Origin: CAYWHE01 sp964458125
GTDB taxonomy: Bacteria; Bacteroidota; Bacteroidia; AKYH767-A; OLB10
Length of the DNA: 22,609 nt
NCBI GenBank assembly: GCA_964458125.1
Contig: CAYWHE010000044.1
Span: 1 to 22,609 of the forward strand
Direction of reading: 5' to 3'
The notes under the pieces are model-generated. The model did not search any database and was not told where the DNA came from. It worked only from the letters and a program-made list of their open reading frames with translations. A program made the translations under genes and the position numbers. This document shows positions 7,461 to 14,080 of this stretch, in pieces (position 1 is the first letter of the stretch; the number at the start of each line of letters is the position of its first letter).

Positions 7461-7514
7461 CCGGATCAGGCCACCGGATGCATGGTTGCTCCATGCACCG
7501 GTAACCTGAACCAG
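7461..7514. repeat. Imperfect inverted repeat (about 24-bp arms)
   Basis: The left arm 7461-7485 (starting CCGGATCAGGCCACCGG, ending TGCATGG) pairs with the right arm 7491-7514 (starting CCATGCACCGG, ending CTGAACCAG) around a 5-base loop TTGCT. There is one bulged base and a few mismatches, some of which are G-U pairs in RNA. It lies 11 bases past the stop of the minus-strand gene at 7525. There is no T tract on either side, so it may be an mRNA-stabilising or attenuating hairpin rather than a simple terminator. Confidence 0.7.
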
Positions 7515-7524
7515 ATCAAACCCC

Positions 7525-7734
7525 CTAATTTTTTATGTTCAGCAACCGCATGATGGATTGCTTGTATTCTTCCTTTTTACTGGACGGGTATTCCCAGCCG
7601 GTAACTTTATTGATCAGGCTCATCAGGCTCAGCTCATCCAGGAAGGGATGCTCCTGTTTGATTTCATAGAATAAGGAGAACACATGCTCACTATCGTACT
7701 GATACGAAGTGTTACTGTTTAAATGATACATCAT
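7525..7734 (-). CDS. Small protein of duplicated cassette, copy B (69 aa)
   Basis: 69 residues from ATG 7734 (a second ATG follows directly). Residues 15-33 or so are identical to the 19-residue block of the 76-aa copy A protein, followed by the related LMSLINKVTGWEYPSSKK and a basic helical end. It is soluble with no signal. The preceding bases (TAACCTTCAAACCATAATGCC) resemble those before copy A (AACCCTCAAAACCATAAAACC), so the whole unit was duplicated. A 28-codon ORF (7782-7868) and a TACTTTTG box (7921-7928) precede it. No known family is recognised. Confidence 0.75.
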   Translation of the reverse strand: MMYHLNSNTSYQYDSEHVFSLFYEIKQEHPFLDELSLMSLINKVTGWEYPSSKKEEYKQSIMRLLNIKN

Positions 7735-7781
7735 GGCATTATGGTTTGAAGGTTAGATTGGCGTGGAAAAGCGGAGTTGAT

Positions 7782-7868
7782 TTAAAGAATGGTATCGGTA
7801 TCAATGATGACTCCACCGTCCTTGTTTATGGAGCCAGCCGAATTGTATCGATACCTTCTTTTTGTCAT
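7782..7868 (-). CDS. Tiny ORF (28 aa) of cassette copy B
   Basis: ATG at 7868, stop at 7782. The peptide has a basic start (MTKRRYRYN), a Gly-rich middle (KDGG) and ends VIIDTDTIL. The end is shared with the copy A peptide (VRIVIDTDTEK) and less closely with the 55-aa protein at 8320-8487 (LIIDNDIITHQ). It starts about 45 bases past the expected start of transcription from 7921-7928 and stops 47 bases before the 69-aa gene. Conservation of the C-terminal residues across copies with different N-terminal halves suggests that the end is the functional part. Confidence 0.5.
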   Translation of the reverse strand: MTKRRYRYNSAGSINKDGGVIIDTDTIL

Positions 7869-7920
7869 GTTGCCGCTTTCCGGGTAGAAATTGAATCCTT
7901 TTCCCGTAATTATTACATGA

Positions 7921-7928
7921 CAAAAGTA
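7921..7928 (-). promoter_or_regulatory. Bacteroidota -7 box of cassette copy B
   Basis: TACTTTTG on the minus strand, identical to the box of copy A and followed by the related TCATGTAATAATTA. A TTG lies 25 bases upstream (7954-7956), which is wider than the usual 19, so the -33 element is uncertain. Confidence 0.6.
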
Positions 7929-8319
7929 GGTGGCCTGCTTCCTAACACATATACAAAAAATTAATTAAGGTAACGAATAAATATTTTAAAAAATTATTAA
8001 TAAAATGTATAAATAATTGAAAAATAAATATATACAAAACATTTTATTTTCAGAAAACATAAAATAGTCACATATATTCTACCAAATTCATTCAACTGAA
8101 TTTTCAAAAAGAAAAAAAATGCCTTCCAGGTAACTGCAAGGCTCTTTTTTTTAAAAAATTGTCCAAAACCAGTCTAAATTGACCGGAATGTCCACCTGCA
8201 CCTGGCCGGTGATGAATCCCGGTAATATGGATGATAAAGGTTGGTGGGTCAGACGATCAAGGTGGTACCGGCAGGTGACCGGCTAATGAAAATGGTAATG
8301 ATCCGGGATACATACACAA
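7929..8319. other. Intergenic region, AT-rich then structured
   Basis: From about 7950 to 8110 the sequence is very AT-rich. A bidirectional terminator follows at 8112-8152. Between 8153 and 8319 there is no supported ORF, but an inverted repeat is present: CACCTGGCCGGT at 8199-8210 pairs with ACCGGCAGGTG at 8267-8277 across about 56 bases. Because it follows the 55-aa gene on the minus strand, this stretch may be a long structured 3' untranslated region. Confidence 0.45.
8112..8152. terminator. Bidirectional rho-independent terminator
   Basis: Eight A (8112-8119), then a stem GCCTT (8121-8125) / AAGGC (8138-8142) with an inner CAG/CTG stem and a GTAA tetraloop, then eight T (8145-8152). It works symmetrically on both strands. 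The only gene reading into it is the 55-aa minus-strand gene that stops at 8320. Confidence 0.85.
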
Positions 8320-8487
8320 CTACTGATGCGTAATGATGTCATTATCGATGATCAGGCCATCATTCATTACTTGTGTTTCCCCGGTAGTGACCGTTGAATC
8401 ACCGCTTAAATCGGTTGATGTGGCATCTGAAGTATCAGTGCTCAGACTGCCTGCAATGGCAATCACAATTGCAATAATTAAATCCAT
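8320..8487 (-). CDS. Small protein with hydrophobic N-terminus (55 aa)
   Basis: From the ATG at 8487 the product has 55 residues. A longer form starting at a TTG at 8520 would overlap the promoter box 8518-8525, so it is rejected. Residues 2-13 are a short hydrophobic segment (DLIIAIVIAIAG), followed by a Ser/Thr/Asp-rich linker (STDTSDATSTDLSGDSTVTT) and a C-terminal NDGLIIDNDIITHQ related to the ends of the tiny ORFs at 7101 and 7782. This looks like a secreted or membrane-tethered peptide precursor, but there is no cleavage motif I can name. It diverges from the 522-aa helical protein gene at 8659. Function is unknown. Confidence 0.6.
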   Translation of the reverse strand: MDLIIAIVIAIAGSLSTDTSDATSTDLSGDSTVTTGETQVMNDGLIIDNDIITHQ

Positions 8488-8517
8488 AGTTGACTGATTT
8501 ATAAAATTTGTGTTAAA

Positions 8518-8567
8518 CAAAATTACCCCGGCCTGGAGGGTAGAATGGTTAAAAAAGGGTACATTTG
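8518..8567. promoter_or_regulatory. Divergent promoter pair between small gene and helical-protein gene
   Basis: On the minus strand TAATTTTG at 8518-8525 matches TAnnTTTG and would start the 55-aa gene, leaving a leader of about 25 bases. On the plus strand TACATTTG at 8560-8567 also matches TAnnTTTG and points at the gene at 8659. A TTTG is not found at the -33 position of either. The two boxes are about 35 bases apart, so one bound regulator could affect both. Confidence 0.5.
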
Positions 8568-8658
8568 TAACAAGTCATTTGTGGCAATCAGTCAACCTAT
8601 TGGATTGTATGTTATTTTGTAAGTATTTGAAAAACAGTGTAATAAATAAATTATCGGC

Positions 8659-10227
8659 ATGAAAAATTTTAAAAATTATTCCCGATACATAACAAAAAAC
8701 AGGATTAAATTATCCATCAATACGGATGAACTCAAGCAGCAATTTGAAGCGACCAAGGAAGACAGGTTGCTGGAAGGGATACTTTCGGGAAAATATGCCA
8801 ATGATGAGGAGGCCGCACGGGATTTGTACCAGACCACTCCCGCTGATAAAGCATTCAAAATGTTGAAATCCAGGATTAAGGACCGGCTCATCAGTCATTT
8901 TTTTCAGGTGGATATTAAAAAGACGGTCTCATCGAGTTACAGTCAGAAATTGACATTAACCCATAAACAGCTGACGGCTGGTCAATTGCTTTTAAATGCA
9001 GGGTTATCCAAAGAAGGACGGGAAATCCTGAAACATGGTCTCTCCATTGCCCAATACTGCCAGGCTTCTGGCCTGATTATCTTTGCCGCCAGACTGCTCC
9101 GGTCCCAGGCTGGTTTTGTAGGTACCCGAAGGGAAGTGGAAAAATATAACAGACTGATTGAAACCAACCTACCCATCTACGCCGCTGAATTGGAGTCGGA
9201 TTCCATGCGGGATAACCTGAACATTGATTTCCGGGAGACCTTTTCACCTCAGCACCATGAAAAAATAACACGGTTCTGGAATCGCATTTTGGAACTCAAC
9301 GACCTCTTCGATAACCTGGTTCTAAAAATTAACAAGGCCAGGATTGGATCCAAGTATTACGAAACCATGGGTGACTTCCGTGGCATCATCCGGGTTTGCG
9401 ATGAGGCCGAAAATTACCTGCTGACCCACCCGAAGTATTATGAAAAAGTCAGGCATCGTGAATTGGCCAGTACAAAGATTGAAGCCTGTCTGCTGTTGAA
9501 GGATTATAAACTGGGCAGGGAAAATGCGGAAGTCTGCATGAGCCTCCACAATACCACCAGTATCAATGCTGTTATCGTGCTGGAGTATTATGTGCTGCTT
9601 TGCATGCATGACCGGGATTATGTCAAAGCCTGGGAACTTTTTGATTTTGCCCTGACCATGCCGGCATTTAAAAACTATGAACAGGAACGGCTTGAAAAGT
9701 GGAAGTTGTTTGAAGCCTACCTTGGTTTTGCCATGCCCCGTTCAGACAGGAAATTCAAATTATTTAAATTCCTGAACGAGGTAACGGTATATTCGAAGGA
9801 TAAGAGAGGGTTAAACGTTTCCATTATGATTGCACAAATTATCCTGTTGCTTGAAGATGCACGATTCGATTTATTACTGGATAAGGCCGAATCCTTTAAA
9901 ATTTATTTCAAGCGTTATGTGACACGTCATATCAATTACCGGACATTCTATTTCGTGAAAATGCTGGAAACGATGTTCCGGTACAATTTCCATTATGAAA
10001 AAACGAAGGAAGTCTCCGCCAAATTTTTTAACCGCCTCGGGGATAAGGAAGGCCATTATCATGGTGACGTGGAGTCACTGGAAGTTATCCCTTACGAGGA
10101 ATTGTGGAACCAGATCATGAAAAGACTGGAAAGGCACCGCGATACGTTTACAGATCCGGGTAAAATAAAACTTAAAAGAAGGAGAAAGAAAAAAGGTTCA
10201 CAGGCCTTTTCACCGGAACCAGAGTAA
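8659..10227 (+). CDS. Large helical-repeat protein, unknown function
   Basis: 522 residues, almost wholly alpha-helical by eye, with no signal peptide or membrane helix. Residues about 39-84 (LLEGILSGKYAND, DLYQTT, AFKMLKSRIKDRLISHFF) form a recognisable block; from about 98 on, helical pairs with TPR/SEL1-like spacing continue (LLLNAGLSKEGREILKHGL, CDEAENYLLTHP, AWELFDFALTMP). The last 20 residues are strongly basic (KLKRRRKKKG), which may bind nucleic acid. I recall similar uncharacterised proteins in Bacteroidota but no named function. The gene diverges from the small-peptide array, and its 3' end overlaps the convergent prenyltransferase gene by 18 bases. A peptide-sensing role like that of TPR receptors in Firmicutes (RRNPP family) is speculation. 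Confidence 0.75.
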   Translation: MKNFKNYSRYITKNRIKLSINTDELKQQFEATKEDRLLEGILSGKYANDEEAARDLYQTTPADKAFKMLKSRIKDRLISHFFQVDIKKTVSSSYSQKLTLTHKQLTAGQLLLNAGLSKEGREILKHGLSIAQYCQASGLIIFAARLLRSQAGFVGTRREVEKYNRLIETNLPIYAAELESDSMRDNLNIDFRETFSPQHHEKITRFWNRILELNDLFDNLVLKINKARIGSKYYETMGDFRGIIRVCDEAENYLLTHPKYYEKVRHRELASTKIEACLLLKDYKLGRENAEVCMSLHNTTSINAVIVLEYYVLLCMHDRDYVKAWELFDFALTMPAFKNYEQERLEKWKLFEAYLGFAMPRSDRKFKLFKFLNEVTVYSKDKRGLNVSIMIAQIILLLEDARFDLLLDKAESFKIYFKRYVTRHINYRTFYFVKMLETMFRYNFHYEKTKEVSAKFFNRLGDKEGHYHGDVESLEVIPYEELWNQIMKRLERHRDTFTDPGKIKLKRRRKKKGSQAFSPEPE

Positions 10228-11088
10228 ATCCGTGAGGGTAAACAGCGCAAAGGTTACGCTGGCAATGCCGTTGGTGGTAAAAAAAGCCATATTCAGCCGG
10301 CTCAGGTCCTGTGGTTTCACCAGGAGATGCTGGTAAAGCAGTAATCCGCTGAACACCACCCAGCCTGCATAATATATCCCATGGAGCCCTGCAGTATAAC
10401 CGGCTGCAACCAGCAACACGGAACTGAGCACGTGCAGTACATTGGAAATGCCCAGGGCCCTCGTTTTTCCCACCAGGGCTGGAATGGAATGAAGCCGCCG
10501 TGATTTGTCGAAATCTTCATCCTGCAGGGCGTAGATGATGTCAAATCCGCTTACCCAGCCCAGCACGGCCACAGAAAACAAAACGGGAGCCGGTTCAAAC
10601 CTGCCGGTCAGGGCCAGGTAAGAGCCGATGGGTGCCAGGCTTAAACCCAGTCCCAGCACCAGGTGACAAAGTGCCGTAAACCGCTTCGTATAACTGTAAC
10701 CCAGCGTTACCGCCAGGGCAACAGGTGACAAAATCAGGCAGGCCGTATTGATAAACCAGGTGCATACCACAAACAGGAAGGCATTCAGAATGGTAAAGGC
10801 CAGTGCATTCCGGGCGCTGATAATACCGGCCGGAATTTCCCGGGAGCTGGTCCTTGGATTGGCCGCATCAATATGCCGGTCGGCCCAGCGGTTAAACGAC
10901 ATGGCAGCCGTGCGCGCAAATACCATGCATAATAAAACCAACAGGCCGGTTTTCCATTCCGGTTGATAACCAATATCCCTGGCCCCTAATGTAAAACCAA
11001 TGGCGGCAAATGGCAGAGCAAAAATGGTGTGACTGAATTTAACCATCGACAGGTAACTTCGTATACCCGGTTGTACGTCCTGCTTCAT
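10210..11088 (-). CDS. mqnP: UbiA-family prenyltransferase, probably MqnP-type
   Basis: 292 residues with about eight membrane helices. Both metal-diphosphate motifs are visible: NRWADRHIDAANPRT (residues 66-80, with Asp70 and Asp74) and DIIYALQDEDFD (183-194, with Asp183, Asp190 and Asp193). This form of both motifs is characteristic of UbiA-like polyprenyltransferases used in the futalosine route to menaquinone, so it would attach the isoprenoid tail to the naphthoate-type precursor at the inner membrane. 4-hydroxybenzoate prenyltransferase is the older annotation for the same family. A TACTTTTG box ends 5 bases before the ATG. The 3' end overlaps the convergent gene at 8659-10227. The exact substrate is inferred. 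Confidence 0.82.
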   Translation of the reverse strand: MKQDVQPGIRSYLSMVKFSHTIFALPFAAIGFTLGARDIGYQPEWKTGLLVLLCMVFARTAAMSFNRWADRHIDAANPRTSSREIPAGIISARNALAFTILNAFLFVVCTWFINTACLILSPVALAVTLGYSYTKRFTALCHLVLGLGLSLAPIGSYLALTGRFEPAPVLFSVAVLGWVSGFDIIYALQDEDFDKSRRLHSIPALVGKTRALGISNVLHVLSSVLLVAAGYTAGLHGIYYAGWVVFSGLLLYQHLLVKPQDLSRLNMAFFTTNGIASVTFALFTLTDLLWFR

Positions 11089-11092
11089 GCTC

Positions 11093-11100
11093 CAAAAGTA
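11093..11100 (-). promoter_or_regulatory. -7 box directly before the prenyltransferase start
   Basis: TACTTTTG on the minus strand, a perfect TAnnTTTG, with its last base five bases from the A of the start codon. Transcription would start at or just inside the ATG. No TTTG is present 19 bases further upstream. Confidence 0.5.
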
Positions 11101-11140
11101 ACCTTTTAGCGATTTAAAAAATGATGCCCCTCCGATACTT

Positions 11141-11171
11141 TTTGCGTTCTGATCAGAATCCTTTAGGTTTG
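11141..11171 (+). promoter_or_regulatory. Consensus Bacteroidota promoter of the transglycosylase gene
   Basis: TTTG at 11141-11144, exactly 19 bases of spacer, then TAGGTTTG at 11164-11171. This is a full match to TTTG-N19-TAnnTTTG. The ATG is only 7 bases beyond the box, so the transcript is expected to be leaderless or nearly so. Confidence 0.85.
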
Positions 11172-11177
11172 TAGGAA

Positions 11178-12170
11178 ATGAAAAAGCCGCTGTTCATCCT
11201 GCTGGTTTTCCTGGTGTTGTCTCTACTGTATCGCATCCTGACATATCACCACCTGACTTCCCGCCATGCCGAACCTCCTGATGAAAGCCTGCATGCCCGC
11301 TATGAATTCGCCCTTCCTAAAAGCCTGTCCTTTGCAGGCGAAAAAATTCCCCTGGAAGACAGCCGTGTACGGGAACGGCTCATCCATCTCCTGATTGAAA
11401 ACAGCTATGATCGATCCCGGAACCTGGAGATGCATAAACTCACGGGGAGGTGGTTTCCCATGATCGAAAAAATGCTGAAAAAAAACGGCGTACCCGATGA
11501 TTTCAAATACCTGGTGCTGGTCGAAAGCGGCTTTGGCAGCGATGTTTCGCACAAGGGAGCTTCGGGTTTCTGGCAGTTTATTCCTTCCACGGCCCGCCAG
11601 TATGGTCTTGAGATCAACCAGGAGGTGGATGAACGGTACGATCCTGAAAAAGCCACGCAGGCATCCTGCCGGTATATCCTCGATTGTTATAAACGTTTTC
11701 ATAACTGGACACTTACGGCAGCCTCCTATAATATGGGTCCTGAAGCCCTGCTAAAGCAGATGAGAAGACAAAAGGAGAATTCCTACTTTGACCTGATCCT
11801 GAACCGGGAAACTTCGGTATACCTCTTTAAGGTTCTGGCCATGAAAGAAATCATCAGCCGCCCCCGGCACTATGGCTACATCATAAACAAGCGTCAGTTT
11901 TTCAGACCCATTCCGGCAAATTCGGTAACCGTTGATTCCGCGATCACGGACCTGCGCGCTTTTGCTGAATCACAGGGCACCAGCATGGCCATGCTGAAGT
12001 TGCTCAATCCCTGGCTTCTCGGAAACCGGTTGAGCAACCCGGAGCGTAAAAGTTACACCATAAAAATACTGAAAAAAGGTTTTGAAAATATCCCCGGGCT
12101 GAACCTGCTGCCTGACAGTATGCAAAATCGCGAACCCGCAAACGGGGGAGCGGATTCCCTGGCCGGGTAA
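11178..12170 (+). CDS. Lytic murein transglycosylase (SLT domain, MltD-like)
   Basis: 330 residues. An N-terminal hydrophobic anchor (about 4-22) places it in the envelope. The SLT domain spans about 88-215: catalytic Glu116 in LVLVESGFG, then SHKGASGFWQFIPSTARQYG (124-143) and TLTAASYNMGPEAL (178-191), the three usual motifs. It would cleave the MurNAc-GlcNAc bond of peptidoglycan to give 1,6-anhydro ends. The C-terminal part (about 235-310, with TDLRAFAESQGTSMAMLKLLNPWL and a KSYTIKIL strand) looks like one degenerate LysM-type module. Typical MltD proteins carry clearer LysM repeats. It is preceded by a perfect Bacteroidota promoter and diverges from the prenyltransferase gene. Confidence 0.88.
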   Translation: MKKPLFILLVFLVLSLLYRILTYHHLTSRHAEPPDESLHARYEFALPKSLSFAGEKIPLEDSRVRERLIHLLIENSYDRSRNLEMHKLTGRWFPMIEKMLKKNGVPDDFKYLVLVESGFGSDVSHKGASGFWQFIPSTARQYGLEINQEVDERYDPEKATQASCRYILDCYKRFHNWTLTAASYNMGPEALLKQMRRQKENSYFDLILNRETSVYLFKVLAMKEIISRPRHYGYIINKRQFFRPIPANSVTVDSAITDLRAFAESQGTSMAMLKLLNPWLLGNRLSNPERKSYTIKILKKGFENIPGLNLLPDSMQNREPANGGADSLAG

Positions 12171-12219
12171 TGCGTTCAGCGCTTTTCTCCGTACTTTCGC
12201 AGGCTGAAGCAAATCAGTT

Positions 12220-13425
12220 ATGAAAATTGGAATCCTCCGGGAAGAAAAAATACCACGTGACTTGCGGGTACCCTTTACGCCCGAACAGTGCAAACTTATT
12301 CAGCGGGAATTTCCCGGTGTGGAGGTGGTCGTGCAGCCCTGCAGTTACCGCTGCTATGTCAATGAGGAATTTTCCAATGAAGGAATCACCTTGTCCGAGG
12401 ACCTTTCCGGTTGTGATGTGCTGATGGGTGTGAAGGAAGTACCGGTCCGGTTTCTGATTCCCCACAAGAAATATTTTTTCTTCTCTCATACCATTAAAAA
12501 GCAGCCCCACAATAAGGGACTGCTGCAGGCCATCCTGGAAAAGAAAATCACCCTGCACGATTACGAATGCCTGACCGACCCTGCCGGAAACCGTATAATC
12601 GGGTTCGGACGGTATGCCGGTATTGTTGGCGCCTACAACGGCATCATGGCCTATGGAATCAAATACGGTCTCTTTCAGCTGAAACCTGCGCACCAATGCC
12701 GGGATAAGGCTGAAATGGATGAACAACTGGACCGGATCAAACTGCCCAACGTTAAAATTATTGTCACCGGCGGCGGGCGTGTCGCCAATGGCGCCTGTGA
12801 AACCATGGGACTCCTCCATATCCGCAAGGTGACTCCGTATGAATTCCTGAACTATTCTTTCCGCGAACCGGTTTATGTGCAGCTCCATTCGCATGATTTC
12901 CATGAAGCAATAGATCATTCCATTTTCAGTCACTTTGATTTTTACAATCATCCCGAAAACTTCATCAGTACCTTCAGCCGGGCGGGTTCCTATTCATCCT
13001 GCTGCGACCTGCTGATTCATTGCTCCTACTGGGATCCGCGGGCCCCGGTGTTGTTTACGAAGGCCGAAATGCGCGATCCGGGGTTTCACATCAGCGTGAT
13101 TGCCGATGTGACCTGCGATATCAATGGCAGTATTCCGTCCACCATGAGGGCCTCCACCATTGAGGACAAATATTACGGATACAATCCTTTTACGGAACAG
13201 GAGGAAGGTCCTTTTGACAAAAACACCGTCACCGTGATGGCTGTTGATAACCTGCCCTGTGAACTGCCCAGGGATTCATCGGAGGGTTTCGGAAAAAACC
13301 TGATGGAAAGGGTGTTGCCGGAAATGACCGGGTCGGATAAGAATGGCGTCATCGCCCGTTCCATCATCGCCAAAGATGGCCAGCTGGCCGAACGGTTTAA
13401 ATACTTGGCCGATTACGTGGCGTAA
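12220..13425 (+). CDS. Saccharopine/alanine dehydrogenase-like NAD(P)-binding protein
   Basis: 401 residues. The N-terminus (MKIGILREEKIPRDLRVPFTP) is the alanine dehydrogenase/transhydrogenase N-terminal motif. Lys72 in MGVKEVP and His90 in FSHTIKKQ match the positions of the catalytic Lys and His of lysine-forming saccharopine dehydrogenase (fungal Lys1), and the nucleotide-binding loop is VTGGGRVANGA (182-192). DVTCDINGSIPST further on also fits the Lys1 type. It is probably a cytosolic amino-acid or imino-acid dehydrogenase, but the substrate cannot be set from sequence alone. The stop overlaps the convergent rpe gene by 13 bases. A one-mismatch -7 box (TACTTTCG, 12192-12199) lies upstream. 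Confidence 0.78.
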   Translation: MKIGILREEKIPRDLRVPFTPEQCKLIQREFPGVEVVVQPCSYRCYVNEEFSNEGITLSEDLSGCDVLMGVKEVPVRFLIPHKKYFFFSHTIKKQPHNKGLLQAILEKKITLHDYECLTDPAGNRIIGFGRYAGIVGAYNGIMAYGIKYGLFQLKPAHQCRDKAEMDEQLDRIKLPNVKIIVTGGGRVANGACETMGLLHIRKVTPYEFLNYSFREPVYVQLHSHDFHEAIDHSIFSHFDFYNHPENFISTFSRAGSYSSCCDLLIHCSYWDPRAPVLFTKAEMRDPGFHISVIADVTCDINGSIPSTMRASTIEDKYYGYNPFTEQEEGPFDKNTVTVMAVDNLPCELPRDSSEGFGKNLMERVLPEMTGSDKNGVIARSIIAKDGQLAERFKYLADYVA

Positions 13426-14078
13426 GTTTTCGTTCCTTTCAGGATGGATATGGTGGTGCCTGGATCACCGGAGGTAAAAACGGTATTGCCTGCCACCAGG
13501 ATATCAGCGCCGGCTTTCAGCAGTTTCTGAAAATTACCTAAATCCACACCGCCGTCTACTTCAATAAGCGTTCCGGTATTTTTTTCGCTGATCAGCAGTT
13601 TCAGTTCCGATATTTTGGCGTACGTGTTATCAATGAACTTTTGTCCGCCGAAACCAGGGTTGACAGCCATCATGCAGACCAGGTCCGTATCTTCAATGAT
13701 TTCCTTGAGCAGGGACACGGGGGTATGGGGGTTCAGCGCAACTCCGGCTTTGGCTCCGGTCTGGCGGATGGCCTGGAGGGTCCGGTGCAGATGGGTGCAG
13801 GCTTCATAATGTACGGAAATTACGGAAGCTCCGGCATCAGCAAAAGCCTTGATATACCGGTCGGGATCCACGATCATCAGGTGTACATCCAGGGGTTTGC
13901 GGGCATGCCTGCGGACGGCATGAATAACGGGGAAGCCGAAAGAAATGTTCGGCACAAAAACACCGTCCATCACGTCCAGGTGAAACCAGTCGGCATCACT
14001 TTCATTGACCATGCGGATATCCTGTTCAAGATTGCCAAAGTTGGCCGAAAGAAGGGAGGGGGCTATCAATGGTTTCAT
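13413..14078 (-). CDS. rpe: Ribulose-phosphate 3-epimerase
   Basis: 221 residues, the usual length. It interconverts ribulose 5-phosphate and xylulose 5-phosphate in the pentose phosphate pathway. All family motifs are present: APSLLSANFG (6-15), the metal-binding FHLDVMDGVFVPN with His33 and Asp35, DVHLMI with His66, MAVNPGFGGQKF (138-149, phosphate loop), and EVDGGV with Asp175 as the second acid/base. The ATG is 2 bases after the stop of the GH3 gene on the same strand, so it is the last gene of a run icd - GH3 - rpe. Its 3' end overlaps the convergent dehydrogenase gene. Confidence 0.96.
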   Translation of the reverse strand: MKPLIAPSLLSANFGNLEQDIRMVNESDADWFHLDVMDGVFVPNISFGFPVIHAVRRHARKPLDVHLMIVDPDRYIKAFADAGASVISVHYEACTHLHRTLQAIRQTGAKAGVALNPHTPVSLLKEIIEDTDLVCMMAVNPGFGGQKFIDNTYAKISELKLLISEKNTGTLIEVDGGVDLGNFQKLLKAGADILVAGNTVFTSGDPGTTISILKGTKTYAT

Positions 14079-14080
14079 GA

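Larger units (their letters stand above)
7164..7524. other. AT-rich intergenic stretch between cassettes
   Basis: This stretch holds the copy A promoter box (7186-7193), a strongly AT-rich segment (about 7240-7340, nearly all A and T) and the large imperfect inverted repeat at 7461-7514. No ORF of more than a few dozen codons with support was seen. The AT-rich segment sits just upstream of a promoter, as curved DNA or a silencer-binding site often does, but this is inference. Confidence 0.5.

Noticed and set aside
12214..12951. Minus-strand 245-aa ORF opposite the dehydrogenase gene
   Set aside because: The plus-strand frame carries the full AlaDH/saccharopine dehydrogenase motifs, so this is a shadow.
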